Assembly (NCBI GenBank): GCA_947584825.1
Contig: CANPWR010000003.1
Span: 1 to 32,443, forward strand
Direction: 5' to 3'
Source of the DNA: an uncultured Clostridia bacterium
Lineage (GTDB): Bacteria; Bacillota; Clostridia; Oscillospirales; Ruminococcaceae
Length of the DNA stretch: 32,443 bases
In this document: piece after piece, positions 6,935-15,007 of the stretch
How positions within the stretch are numbered: position 1 is the stretch's first letter
Layout of the letters: the number at the start of each line of letters is the position of its first letter
Translations under genes and position numbers: made by a program
Notes under the pieces: generated by a model
What the model saw: the letters and a program-made list of their open reading frames with translations, nothing else
What the model was told of the DNA's origin: nothing
Databases searched by the model: none

Positions 6935-8428
6935 TTATAATCCAAGAGATTTCAATACAAATTTCTTCATATCAGACTTTTCTATAGTATCGTTAAATCT
7001 GACATCCTTATTCTTAAGCTCAGCCAAAGACTTTGGAACTTCAAGTTTTGAAACCTCATAAAGTCTGTCAACAAGCTCGAATTCATCCATTGACGAATCA
7101 AACTCTCCGAGTGCTTCCAAAACGCTGTTAGAGAACTTATAAGGACTTGCGGTTGATGCAATAATTGTCTTTGTTGTATCACCTGTTTTTTCTCTGTAGT
7201 CCTCATAAACCTTTACCGCAACAGCAGTATGAGTATCACATACATATGAATGGTTATCATACTGCTCTTTTATACAAGACTTAGTCTGAGTATCATCACA
7301 AAAGCCCGCATAGAATTCTTCATTTAACACAGCCTTGACATCATCTGAAACCTCATATTTCCCGCAATCTGCAAGAGATGAAAACCACTCTCTTATCTGA
7401 ACGTCATTTTCACCGCAAAGATGATAAAGAAGTCTCTCAAGATTTGAAGAAATAAGAATATCCATAGACGGAGAAATAGTTGTGTAGAATTTTCTGTTTC
7501 TGTCATAAACTCCTGTGTTGATAAAATCGGTAAGAACATTATTAGAATTAGAAGCACATATAAGCTTATTTACAGGTATTCCCATTTTCTTAGCATAATA
7601 TGCAGCCAAAATATTACCGAAGTTTCCGGTTGGAACAACTATATTGATTTTTTCTCCGAGTTCGACCTTTCCGTTCTTTACAATCTGAGCATATGAAGAA
7701 ACATAATAAATTATCTGCGGAGCAAGTCTTCCCCAGTTAATCGAGTTTGCAGACGAGAACATAAGTCCGTTCTTGCTAAGCTCATTTTCTACTTCACAGT
7801 CAGTGAAGATAGCTTTAACTCCATTTTGAGCATCATCAAAATTACCGTTTATAGCACATACAGCAACATTATTACCTTCCTGAGTTGTCATCTGCTTTTT
7901 CTGCATCTTAGACACTCCGTCAACAGGATAAAAGACCATGATCTGCGTGCCCTCAACGTTCTTAAAACCTTCAAGGGCAGCTTTACCCGTGTCTCCTGAC
8001 GTTGCAACCAGAATAACGACCTTCTTATCCAGCTTGATTTTTTTTGATGATGTTGTAATAAGATACGGAAGTATCTGAAGTGCCATATCCTTAAAAGCAC
8101 ACGTCGGGCCGTGCCAAAGTTCAAGCATATACGTTCCGTCGAATAGTTGAGCAAGCTCGCATATATTTTCAGTGTCGAAATTCTTATCAGTATAAGCATT
8201 GTCAACGCAGTATCTAATTTCAGCGTCGTTGAAATCGGTAAGATACTTAGAAAATACAAAAGCTGCTCTGTCAGGGTAACTCATATCCCCCATAGATTTA
8301 ATATCATCAAATGTAATTTGTGGGATCTCACTAGGAACAAACAGACCTCCGTCTTTTGAAATCCCCTGCGCAATAGCCTGTGCAGAAGTTACATTTACAC
8401 TGCTGTCTCTGGTACTTTTATAATACAT
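6935..8428 (-). CDS. thrC: Threonine synthase
   Basis: PLP enzyme that converts O-phosphohomoserine and water to threonine and phosphate. The 497-residue length fits the longer E. coli/yeast-type family. The PLP lysine is about K113 in HGPTCAFKD. The phosphate-binding SGDTGKAA loop and PTGNFGN motif are present, as is the N-terminal YYKSTR start. It follows yraN by 30 bases on the same strand, so it probably reads from the rplS-lepB-rbgA side. No T-box leader is visible. An amino acid gene is an unusual tail for that ribosome-assembly group. metA, which uses the same homoserine branch, lies 5 kb away. Confidence 0.95.
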   Translation of the reverse strand: MYYKSTRDSSVNVTSAQAIAQGISKDGGLFVPSEIPQITFDDIKSMGDMSYPDRAAFVFSKYLTDFNDAEIRYCVDNAYTDKNFDTENICELAQLFDGTYMLELWHGPTCAFKDMALQILPYLITTSSKKIKLDKKVVILVATSGDTGKAALEGFKNVEGTQIMVFYPVDGVSKMQKKQMTTQEGNNVAVCAINGNFDDAQNGVKAIFTDCEVENELSKNGLMFSSANSINWGRLAPQIIYYVSSYAQIVKNGKVELGEKINIVVPTGNFGNILAAYYAKKMGIPVNKLICASNSNNVLTDFINTGVYDRNRKFYTTISPSMDILISSNLERLLYHLCGENDVQIREWFSSLADCGKYEVSDDVKAVLNEEFYAGFCDDTQTKSCIKEQYDNHSYVCDTHTAVAVKVYEDYREKTGDTTKTIIASTASPYKFSNSVLEALGEFDSSMDEFELVDRLYEVSKLEVPKSLAELKNKDVRFNDTIEKSDMKKFVLKSLGL

Positions 8429-8458
8429 AAAAACCTCCTGAATTTATTTAAGCGTTAT

Positions 8459-8824
8459 CTACTTATGACTGTTATCAAAAGCACTAACATAATACTTTAC
8501 CTTCATAACCGCATTATCACTCACCTCTACCACTGCGACATCAAATCTGCACTTAGGAAGAAATGATAATGTGCTAAGAAACCTTTCTGCAGCATATATT
8601 ATATGCTTACGCTTAGCCAACGTTATTGCCTCTTCACCCGAAGTCAAAGCATCATGCTTTCTGGTTTTAACTTCAACAAAGCAAACAGTATCGTTCTTTC
8701 TGGCTATTATGTCTATTTCTCCGCCTTTCACGGTAAAATTTCTCTTTAAAATTTCATATCCGCTTTTGACTAAATAATCACATACGGCCTGTTCGCCAAT
8801 ATTTCCTATTTCCCGGCTTTTCAT
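8459..8824 (-). CDS. YraN family (UPF0102) nuclease-like protein
   Basis: A small 121-residue protein with a restriction-endonuclease-like fold. The N-terminal GNIGEQAVCDYLVKSGYEIL segment is typical. The nuclease-like core GGEIDIIARKNDTVCFVEVKTR contains the D...EVK signature at about residues 37-53. The family is linked to DNA processing by fold, but its role is not settled. Its ATG overlaps the rnhB stop by four bases, indicating translational coupling. rnhB-yraN is a common conserved pair. Confidence 0.9.
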   Translation of the reverse strand: MKSREIGNIGEQAVCDYLVKSGYEILKRNFTVKGGEIDIIARKNDTVCFVEVKTRKHDALTSGEEAITLAKRKHIIYAAERFLSTLSFLPKCRFDVAVVEVSDNAVMKVKYYVSAFDNSHK

Positions 8825-9417
8825 TTGTTCAAAACCTTTTTTAAAAAGCTAGGTCTGTGAACCGGTGAAATGCCGTACTTTTCTATCATTTCATAGTGAA
8901 GCTTTGTTCCGTAGCCTTTGTGTTTAGAAAACTGATACTGCGGATATTTTTCATCTAACTGTTTCATATACCTGTCTCTTGCGACCTTTGCCAGAATTGA
9001 AGCGGCAGCTATTGACTGAGATTTTGCGTCGCCCTTAATTACAGTCTCGGCAGGTATATCAATATCTGGCAGCTTGTTACCGTCAATTAGTGCAAGCTGC
9101 GGCTCGATTTCTAGACCCTCAACCGCCCTTTTCATTGCAAGCATAGCCGCATTGAGAATGTTCAGAGTTTCAATCTCCTCAATGCTTGCTGTTGCAATAC
9201 TATACGCTTTTGCTCTCTCTGTAATTATATCAAAAAGAGCTTCCCTTTTCTTTTCGCTCAGCTTCTTTGAATCATTAATACCCTCAATAACAGTATCATC
9301 ATCAAAGATAACGGCAGCTGCATATACATCTCCTGCTAGAGGACCTCTGCCAGCTTCATCAACGCCGCAGATAACTCTGCCGTTCCTTAAATTTTTGTCA
9401 AATTCATATAATCCCAT
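8821..9417 (-). CDS. rnhB: Ribonuclease HII
   Basis: Removes RNA from RNA-DNA hybrids, including single ribonucleotides embedded in DNA. The 198 residues carry the catalytic D20-E21 in GVDEAGRGPLAGD, a further Asp in ALIDGNKLP, and a later catalytic-region motif KGDAKSQSIAAASILAKVARD. The C-terminal HKGYGTKLH segment is typical. The start is ATG 9417, 10 bases after rbgA. Position between rbgA and yraN is the standard Firmicutes order. Confidence 0.96.
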   Translation of the reverse strand: MGLYEFDKNLRNGRVICGVDEAGRGPLAGDVYAAAVIFDDDTVIEGINDSKKLSEKKREALFDIITERAKAYSIATASIEEIETLNILNAAMLAMKRAVEGLEIEPQLALIDGNKLPDIDIPAETVIKGDAKSQSIAAASILAKVARDRYMKQLDEKYPQYQFSKHKGYGTKLHYEMIEKYGISPVHRPSFLKKVLNK

Positions 9418-9426
9418 AATATTACC

Positions 9427-10368
9427 CTATTTTATATCATTTGGAGTTTCAATCGACAAACGCCCCAGTTTTCCGCCTCTGAATTCATCAACAACTGTCA
9501 CAGATGCTCTCTCAGTATTTATCTCTCCGCCTGAAATCAAAAAGCCTCGTTTTTTCCCTATTCTTTCAAGAATTTCAAAACCAACTGTGCAATCGCTCAT
9601 AGATATTTCATCATTATGAATATCATCAAGGCTTATATTATATCTTTCGATAATGTTTTCCGGATAATTCTCATACAAAAACTGCAGCAGCCTGCAAGCA
9701 AGATATTCCAAATCCATTATGTCATCTTTAACAGCACCCGTAAAGGCAAGATGCTCACCGACAGTTTTATCCTCAAACTTAGGCCACAAAACTCCTGGCA
9801 TATCCAAAAGTTCAATATCATTACCTATTGAAACCCACTGTTTGCCTCTTGTTACTCCGGGTCTGTCCTCAACTTTTGCTCTTTTAGAACCTGCAAGTCT
9901 ATTAATGAATGAAGATTTCCCCACGTTTGGAATACCGACAATCATAATTCTAACAGGTCTGCCGACCATACCTTTGCTGTTCCAGACCTCTATCTGATCT
10001 TTTAATAACTCTTTAAGTGCAGGAATAAACCTGTTTACACCCTTGCCGCTTCTGCAATCCATTGCAAGAGCTTTAATACCTTTTCTTTTATAGAAGTCCA
10101 GCCACTTAGATGTAATAGTTTCGTCAGCAGCATCGCACTTATTAAGAATTACAAGTCTGGGCTTTGAACCAACAAGTCTGTCCATTTCAGGATTTCTGCT
10201 TGATATGGGAATTCTGGCATCAGTCATCTCAACAACAGCATCTACAAGCCTTAAATTAGACTGCATAAGACGGCGTGTTTTCGCCATATGTCCGGGAAAC
10301 CAGGATATTGGAACTGCTTTTGCACTTTTTTCTTCCGTAATATTATCTTTTGCTTGTATGGCTATCAT
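9427..10368 (-). CDS. rbgA: Ribosome biogenesis GTPase RbgA (YlqF)
   Basis: Circularly permuted GTPase needed for late assembly of the 50S subunit. The motifs appear in permuted order: G4 NKCD first, then G1 GIPNVGKSS, then G3 DMPG. The N-terminal WFPGHMAKTRR signature is characteristic of RbgA. The C-terminal region holds the helical RNA-binding domain. Length is 313 residues, slightly longer than B. subtilis RbgA because of an N-terminal extension of about 20 residues before the WFPGHM motif. It lies 10 bases upstream of rnhB. Confidence 0.95.
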   Translation of the reverse strand: MIAIQAKDNITEEKSAKAVPISWFPGHMAKTRRLMQSNLRLVDAVVEMTDARIPISSRNPEMDRLVGSKPRLVILNKCDAADETITSKWLDFYKRKGIKALAMDCRSGKGVNRFIPALKELLKDQIEVWNSKGMVGRPVRIMIVGIPNVGKSSFINRLAGSKRAKVEDRPGVTRGKQWVSIGNDIELLDMPGVLWPKFEDKTVGEHLAFTGAVKDDIMDLEYLACRLLQFLYENYPENIIERYNISLDDIHNDEISMSDCTVGFEILERIGKKRGFLISGGEINTERASVTVVDEFRGGKLGRLSIETPNDIK

Positions 10369-10394
10369 TCCTTTAATAATTTATTTTTTCCTAT

Positions 10395-11309
10395 CTAAAT
10401 GATTTCAATTGTAATCAAATTATTTTCTATGTCAACCGCATATTTTAACTTCTTATTATTTGTAAAATTAATTGTTACCGCTCTATCTTGAGCACATAAG
10501 TCAGGACTTAATTCTACTTCAAAATGTTTAAAATTTATATCAATAACTTTTTCATTCTTAAAATGAGAGTTAGCATAATCAGTAAATTCATTTTCTTCAT
10601 ATGTATGCGTATCATCGTTATTAATATACACGCTATGGTTATCCTGTACAACTAATGTGTTAGTCTTCATAACAATTTTTGTAGTCGCTGACTTTTCAAA
10701 TTTATTTATTTTGACTGATAGTTTATTCTTATTTATTGATACAAAATTACCATTTACATATAAATTATTAAACTCTTCGTTTATTTGCTTTGGCAAGCGA
10801 TAAAATGTATTATATGGCTTGTTATTTAGAAATGACTCTACTAAAACATATAACCCATAAAAGTCATTAGATTCAGCGTCACATATTTCGTCTATATTGC
10901 AATTTAACCAAGACTCTACTGTATTAATGCTTGATAATGCCGGTTTGATTTTATCTCTGTCAGTTACATGATTTAAAAGTAATTTTGTCATTTCATAAAT
11001 ATCACAACTATTAGATATAAAATGAAAATCATCAATTAAAGATGATCCATATTTATTTACATCCAAACCATATTTTATAAAAACTTCTAATAATGGGTAA
11101 AAATCCGGATTATTTTGCAGTGTGGAAAAAATACAAGACGTAAAAAAGGTTGACCAATGAATATTGTTATCAAAGTCCAAATCAGGTTCATCATCCTCTA
11201 ACGCATTGGGATCTGCACCGTTTTTGAATAGCTCCTCGACTTTGTTTATGTCAATAATTTCACTATTCATCAATGCTAATATTTCATTTTCTAATTTACC
11301 TAGTGCCAT
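10395..11309 (-). CDS. Ankyrin-like hypothetical protein inserted between lepB and rbgA
   Basis: A 304-residue protein of unknown function. The N-terminal half has degenerate ankyrin-like units: VEELFKNGADPNALED at about residues 23-38, LEVFIKYGLDVNKYG at about 73-87, and a weaker one at about 107-125. The C-terminal half is rich in Asn, Lys and Asp and beta-strand-like, resembling no family I know. There is no signal peptide or membrane segment. The codons are visibly more AT-rich than in rbgA or lepB. It sits in the otherwise conserved lepB-rbgA interval on the same strand, which suggests insertion. Ankyrin-like proteins of this kind sometimes act as immunity proteins, but I see no toxin partner here. 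Confidence 0.7.
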   Translation of the reverse strand: MALGKLENEILALMNSEIIDINKVEELFKNGADPNALEDDEPDLDFDNNIHWSTFFTSCIFSTLQNNPDFYPLLEVFIKYGLDVNKYGSSLIDDFHFISNSCDIYEMTKLLLNHVTDRDKIKPALSSINTVESWLNCNIDEICDAESNDFYGLYVLVESFLNNKPYNTFYRLPKQINEEFNNLYVNGNFVSINKNKLSVKINKFEKSATTKIVMKTNTLVVQDNHSVYINNDDTHTYEENEFTDYANSHFKNEKVIDINFKHFEVELSPDLCAQDRAVTINFTNNKKLKYAVDIENNLITIEII

Positions 11310-11383
11310 AATTATTACCTCATTTTTTCGAGTTTATTTTGAAAAAATACCTTACTTAGACACTTTTATATTTAAACAAATCC

Positions 11384-11968
11384 TTATTTAACCCTTCCAA
11401 ACCTATCAAACGGATAAATTCTGAAAACTGCTTTTCCCAATACATCATCAAGCGGAATACATCCGACAAGTAAATTCCTGCTGTCTGTAGAATTATTCCT
11501 GTTATCTCCCATAACAAAAATAGTATCTTTCGGTACAACTAGAGGATATGTGTTCCCACCGTCATTTCTTGCAGTCGGCTCGTATATATAAGGTTCATCT
11601 AAGACCTTTCCGTCAACAGTTACAGTATGTTTATCAAAATCGATGTCCACAGTCTGACCTTCGGTTGCTATAACTCTCTTTATAATAGTTTTGTTAAGAC
11701 CTGTACTGTTAACAACTACTATATCTCCCTGATCCGGAGTGTAAAAAAGGTGTGCGATAACAAGCCGCTGCCCGTCCTCAAGTGTCGGAAACATAGAGCT
11801 TCCTTCGACAATTACAATTCTGAAAACAAATGTAAACACCAGTATCACTATGAAAATTGAAATAGCTATTGATTCAAGCCATTCCAAAACCTCATTACCT
11901 ACTGACTTTTTTTCTTTAAATTTATTGTAATCTTCATTGCTGTAAATATCATTGCTGTTATTTTCCAT
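11384..11968 (-). CDS. lepB: Type I signal peptidase
   Basis: Membrane-anchored Ser/Lys protease that removes signal peptides from exported proteins. One N-terminal transmembrane segment spans about residues 31-53. It is followed by the catalytic Ser58 in EGSSMFPTL and the general base Lys97 in IKRVIATEG. Box E (GDNRNNSTDSR) is present. Length is 194 residues, typical of Gram-positive Sip-type enzymes. It lies 112 bases downstream of rplS, beyond a terminator candidate, so expression by read-through or a separate promoter is possible. Confidence 0.95.
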   Translation of the reverse strand: MENNSNDIYSNEDYNKFKEKKSVGNEVLEWLESIAISIFIVILVFTFVFRIVIVEGSSMFPTLEDGQRLVIAHLFYTPDQGDIVVVNSTGLNKTIIKRVIATEGQTVDIDFDKHTVTVDGKVLDEPYIYEPTARNDGGNTYPLVVPKDTIFVMGDNRNNSTDSRNLLVGCIPLDDVLGKAVFRIYPFDRFGRVK

Positions 11969-12043
11969 TAATAGTACCTCTTTTTATAAAAATATATCTT
12001 AATTCTAACAAAAAAACATACAAAATTCAAGTACTTTTAAAAA

Positions 12044-12072
12044 GAAAAAGGAACAAAATTACTTTGCTCCTT
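12044..12072 (-). terminator. Terminator downstream of rplS
   Basis: On the minus strand AAGGAGCAAA pairs with TTTGTTCCTT (one G-U) and is followed by a T-rich run. It starts 8 bases past the rplS stop. It may be leaky, giving more rplS than lepB mRNA. Confidence 0.75.
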
Positions 12073-12080
12073 TATAACAA

Positions 12081-12425
12081 TTATTTTATTGCCTCTTTAA
12101 CCTTAGCTGCCTTACCAACTCTGTTTCTCAGATAGTAAAGCTTAGCTCTGCGAACACGACCATGTCTTACAACTTCAACCTTTTCAACTATCGGTGAATG
12201 AAGCGGAAAAACTCTTTCAATCCCGCAGCCGTGAGCAACCCGACGAACTGTAAATGTTTCATTTATTCCGCCGTGCTTTTTAGCAATTACAGTTCCCTCA
12301 AAAATTTGAATTCTCGATTTGTCGCCTTCCTTGATCTTAACGTGTACCTTTACAGTATCTCCTATACTGAGTTCTGGAACGTCAGCTTTCAAGCTTGAAT
12401 TTGAAATTAGTTTTAAAGCGTCCAC
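12081..12425 (-). CDS. rplS: 50S ribosomal protein L19
   Basis: Structural protein of the large subunit at the 30S-50S interface. The 114 residues match the usual length. Typical segments are GDTVKVHVKIKEGDKSRIQ, FEGTVIAKKHGG, FTVRRVAHGCGIERVFPLHSP and the basic C-terminus RRAKLYYLRNRVGKAAKV. The start is ATG-like GTG at 12425 with a TAGGAGG ribosome binding site. The usual upstream neighbours trmD and rimM are absent; instead an M50 protease gene precedes it. A structured leader and a clear promoter lie upstream, so it is probably transcribed and regulated on its own. Confidence 0.97.
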   Translation of the reverse strand: MDALKLISNSSLKADVPELSIGDTVKVHVKIKEGDKSRIQIFEGTVIAKKHGGINETFTVRRVAHGCGIERVFPLHSPIVEKVEVVRHGRVRRAKLYYLRNRVGKAAKVKEAIK

Positions 12426-12560
12426 TTTAAATACCTCCTATTTATTTTCAGACATTCATACATTTTGCTATACAAAACCAGAGGACTGTCCGCTTTAATG
12501 TCTTGCCATAACAAGCAGGCATTAACTCTCGTCGCTTTTAACGACGGTAAATCAAATGCT
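12426..12560 (-). ncRNA. Structured 5' leader of rplS, candidate L19 autoregulatory leader
   Basis: The roughly 130-nt leader between promoter and rplS contains several stems. CGTCG/CGACG is at 12530-12534 with 12542-12546. TTAATG/CATTAA is at 12495-12500 with 12520-12525, and an alternative TGCC/GGCA pairing uses 12504-12507 with 12518-12521. TTTTG/CAAAA is at 12463-12467 with 12473-12477. An L19 leader family is known in low-GC Gram-positive bacteria. The position fits, but I did not match the sequence to its consensus. Confidence 0.5.
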
Positions 12561-12565
12561 TATAT

Positions 12566-12594
12566 ATTATATCATAATGAAATATTAAATTCAA
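12566..12594 (-). promoter_or_regulatory. Sigma-A promoter of rplS
   Basis: On the minus strand TTGAAT (12589-12594) and a perfect TATAAT (12566-12571) are 17 bases apart. Transcription would begin about 130 bases before the rplS start. Confidence 0.8.
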
Positions 12595-12647
12595 GATATT
12601 TCCTGAACTTTTTATTAAAAAATTGTGTATAGAAATATAGGCAAATT

Positions 12648-13220
12648 TCAGCAAAGAATTTCTGAAATTACAATATAAATCAAAGTCACTATTAGAGAAA
12701 TATTAGCTATACCGCTGAACATCATATATACAATTACACAAATAGTCAATAGAACAAGTATTGAACGTATAACCTTATATGCTGAGTTCATATAAACAGA
12801 CACCGAGTCCTCAAATATTAGTTTAAGAACACGTCCGCCGTCAAAATATTTATATGGCAGCAGATTAAAAAGTGCCAATATAAGGCTTGTATAAGCAAAC
12901 TGAGTGAGAAATCTCCTGAATATAAAAAAACATAAGATATTAACTCCCGCACCGGCAAGAAGAACGCAAATTTCACTTTTCTTGTTATATAACCTGTCAG
13001 TATCGCTTATAAGCTTTATTCCTCCGCCATAAAGCATTATTGCACTTACCGGTATTGAAAAAATATGCATCATAATCATATGTCCGAACTCATGTATAAA
13101 ACAACAGAGCAATGCAGTTGTAATAACAAAGCTGTTACCCCAAAAAAATAAAACTGCCAGAACTGCAAAGAAACTGAATGAAAGCTTTATTTTATAATCT
13201 TTAAGTGAAAATTCCAGCAT
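12648..13220 (-). CDS. M50 family site-2 protease, SpoIVFB-like
   Basis: Intramembrane zinc metalloprotease of 190 residues. The zinc site CFIHEFGH is near residue 43 and the third-ligand region is NLLPYKYFDGGRV near residues 118-130, where YFDGG stands in for the classic NPDG. About five hydrophobic segments are visible. There is no PDZ domain, unlike RseP. In B. subtilis the SpoIVFB branch activates sigma-K in the mother cell. Here it lies just downstream of spoVM on the same strand, which supports a sporulation role, though short M50 proteins have other substrates. I chose ATG 13220, with AAGG about 10 bases upstream, over an ATG nine bases earlier. Confidence 0.8.
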   Translation of the reverse strand: MLEFSLKDYKIKLSFSFFAVLAVLFFWGNSFVITTALLCCFIHEFGHMIMMHIFSIPVSAIMLYGGGIKLISDTDRLYNKKSEICVLLAGAGVNILCFFIFRRFLTQFAYTSLILALFNLLPYKYFDGGRVLKLIFEDSVSVYMNSAYKVIRSILVLLTICVIVYMMFSGIANISLIVTLIYIVISEILC

Positions 13221-13310
13221 AATAATCATACCTTAACTTTATAAAATCTTCTTATCAGGAAATTTAAAAAACGGATATTTATTTATATGCCGAAAGAATA
13301 TTTTTATGAA

Positions 13311-13336
13311 AAAGTGCTCAGCACAAGCCAAGCACT
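13311..13336 (-). terminator. Likely terminator after spoVM
   Basis: On the minus strand a GTGC-TGA-GCAC hairpin, alternatively AGTGCT with AGCACT across a longer loop, is followed by TTTTT. It begins a few bases past the spoVM stop. The stem is short, so efficiency is uncertain. Confidence 0.5.
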
Positions 13337-13341
13337 ATTAT

Positions 13342-13425
13342 TTAATATTCTGGACCTTTGATCTTGAATACCATTCTCAGTATCCCTGAAAGAATTTTCG
13401 GCGGTTTGACCAATACTATTTTCAT
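13342..13425 (-). CDS. spoVM: Stage V sporulation protein M
   Basis: A 27-codon gene for a short amphipathic helical peptide that marks the positively curved forespore membrane and anchors the SpoIVA coat basement layer. It begins MKIVLVKPPK and continues with a hydrophobic/basic helix (ILSGILRMVFKIK). Pro8-Pro9 sits where the B. subtilis protein has its important Pro9. A strong GGAGAG ribosome binding site lies 5 bases upstream of ATG 13425. It follows thiN by 64 bases, and prkC/rsgA/thiN neighbourhoods are the usual place for spoVM in Firmicutes. A sigma-E-like GAATATT (13460-13466) is present, but the matching -10 is poor. It could also be read from the upstream operon. Confidence 0.88.
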   Translation of the reverse strand: MKIVLVKPPKILSGILRMVFKIKGPEY

Positions 13426-13489
13426 ATGTACTCTCCTCTCAATGATAAGAATACTTTATAATATTCAGATAAGCCGTTTATTGTTACAA

Positions 13490-14116
13490 TTATTGCAGTC
13501 TTGAGAAACACACGAGTAAAATGCCGCTTTTAAAAGTTATAACCGCACTATTATCGACAATTTCATTAGACACACCCAAAGGAAATTTATTAGTAAGAAC
13601 TGCATTTTGCAACGGATACTTAACCCCATTTTCAAAAAGACCAGTAACCTTATCTGTTAAAGAAAATACAGACAGTGAATATCCAACACGTTGCTGAAAC
13701 TCATAATTTCCGGGTTTTAGAGCCATAATTTCATTATTGAAATCCATAAGCCTTGCCGATACATTATTGCTCACAATAAAACTAAGCGTTTGAATATTAG
13801 CAATTGTATGGTCAAGACGTCCGCCGATTCCGCCTATAAGAGCTATTTCTTCAGCACCATTTTCAATAGCATATCTGGCAGCAGATATTGTATCTGTATC
13901 ATCTTTTTCGACCTTCAGCTTTATAACCTCAACGTCGCTTGGAATATATCCAAGTGAATCAAAATCACCTATTGCAATATCAATATTAACTCCGGCATTT
14001 TTAAGAATTTTATATCCCTTGTCTGCAGCAATTATAAAATCGTATTGTTTAGATACAGAACAGAGCCATTCTTTATTATTAATTCCGCAGCCTCCTACTA
14101 TCAAACACTTCTCCAT
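13490..14116 (-). CDS. thiN: Thiamine pyrophosphokinase
   Basis: Transfers pyrophosphate from ATP to thiamine, giving the cofactor TPP. The 208 residues contain the family motifs IAADKGYKIL, IAIGDFDSLG (about residues 48-57), KDDTDT and GGIGGRLDHTIANI. The C-terminal beta-sandwich region follows. I chose ATG 14116, five bases after the rsgA stop, with GGGAG about 11 bases upstream; a GTG 18 bases earlier would overlap rsgA. The rpe gene often found between rsgA and thiN is absent. Confidence 0.93.
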   Translation of the reverse strand: MEKCLIVGGCGINNKEWLCSVSKQYDFIIAADKGYKILKNAGVNIDIAIGDFDSLGYIPSDVEVIKLKVEKDDTDTISAARYAIENGAEEIALIGGIGGRLDHTIANIQTLSFIVSNNVSARLMDFNNEIMALKPGNYEFQQRVGYSLSVFSLTDKVTGLFENGVKYPLQNAVLTNKFPLGVSNEIVDNSAVITFKSGILLVCFSRLQ

Positions 14117-14121
14117 AGTGC

Positions 14122-15003
14122 TCAATGCTCCCACTCTTTAAGACTTTTAGCTTCTTCAAACATTTTAACATAGCTTTCATGCCGTGACTTTGAAATGACA
14201 CCTTTATTCACAGCATTAATTACCTCACATCCCGGTTCACTTATATGATAGCAGTTCTGAAATTTGCATTTACCTATGAAATCACTAAATTCTCTGAAAC
14301 AGGAAGCAAGTTCATCTTTGAAAATAATATCATATTTATTTGTATCGAATGATGAAAAACCAGGTGTGTCTGCAATATATCCGCCTTCGGTCAATTTAAA
14401 CAGCTCAACGCACCTTGTAGTATGCTTTCCCCGACCCAGCTTCTTGCTGACCTCTCCCGTATCCAAATTGAGACCGGGAAAAAGATTGTTAAGCAGACTG
14501 GATTTCCCAACACCGGTATTACCCGCAAATGCTGACAGCTTACCTTTAAGAAGCTCCTTTAATTCACTGCTTCCCTTACCTGTTGTATTGTCCGCAGAGA
14601 AAACTTTGACTCCGACCTTATTATAAATAGAAATAAGCTCGTTCGCACTTTTTTTGTCGATCTTTGTGAATACCACTACCGGCTCTATACCCTTGTATTC
14701 GGCAATAGCAATAAACTTATCTATTAAAAGCAAATTTGGCGAAGGTTCACAAACAGAATTGACCAGCACCAGATAATCAAGATTTGCAAGTTGTGGTCTT
14801 ATGATAAAAGACCTCCTCTCAAAAACCTTTGTTATAACAGGTGTTTCTCCGTTCTTAATTTGAATCTCAACTCTATCTCCGCAAACAGGAGATAAATTAC
14901 CATTTCTGAACGAGCCTTTAGCTTTGCACTCATATATAGCATCAGAGGCTTCTACAAAGTAGATGCCTCCGATAAGCTTTACAATTAATCCTTCTTTAAT
15001 CAT
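14122..15003 (-). CDS. rsgA: Small ribosomal subunit biogenesis GTPase RsgA
   Basis: Circularly permuted GTPase that acts in late 30S maturation. An N-terminal OB-fold covers about residues 1-65. The permuted GTPase follows with G4 TKID, then G1 GNTGVGKSS, then G3 DTPGF. A C-terminal zinc site (CKFQNCYHISEPGC) completes the family layout. Length is 293 residues. It lies four bases after prkC. PrkC-type kinases and RsgA (CpgA) are functionally linked in B. subtilis, where the GTPase is a kinase substrate. Confidence 0.95.
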   Translation of the reverse strand: MIKEGLIVKLIGGIYFVEASDAIYECKAKGSFRNGNLSPVCGDRVEIQIKNGETPVITKVFERRSFIIRPQLANLDYLVLVNSVCEPSPNLLLIDKFIAIAEYKGIEPVVVFTKIDKKSANELISIYNKVGVKVFSADNTTGKGSSELKELLKGKLSAFAGNTGVGKSSLLNNLFPGLNLDTGEVSKKLGRGKHTTRCVELFKLTEGGYIADTPGFSSFDTNKYDIIFKDELASCFREFSDFIGKCKFQNCYHISEPGCEVINAVNKGVISKSRHESYVKMFEEAKSLKEWEH

Positions 15004-15007
15004 TCAA

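Noticed and set aside
9074..9619. 181-codon plus-strand frame opposite rnhB and rbgA
   Set aside because: Antisense to two certain genes; its Ser/Ile-rich translation is typical of a shadow frame.
11310..11383. Promoter or terminator between lepB and the ankyrin-like gene
   Set aside because: Only weak A/T-run inverted repeats are present, with no hexamer pair at proper spacing.
13443..13466. Sigma-E promoter for spoVM
   Set aside because: GAATATT fits a sigma-E -35, but the matching -10 (CATTGAGA) is poor and would put the transcript start at the ribosome binding site.
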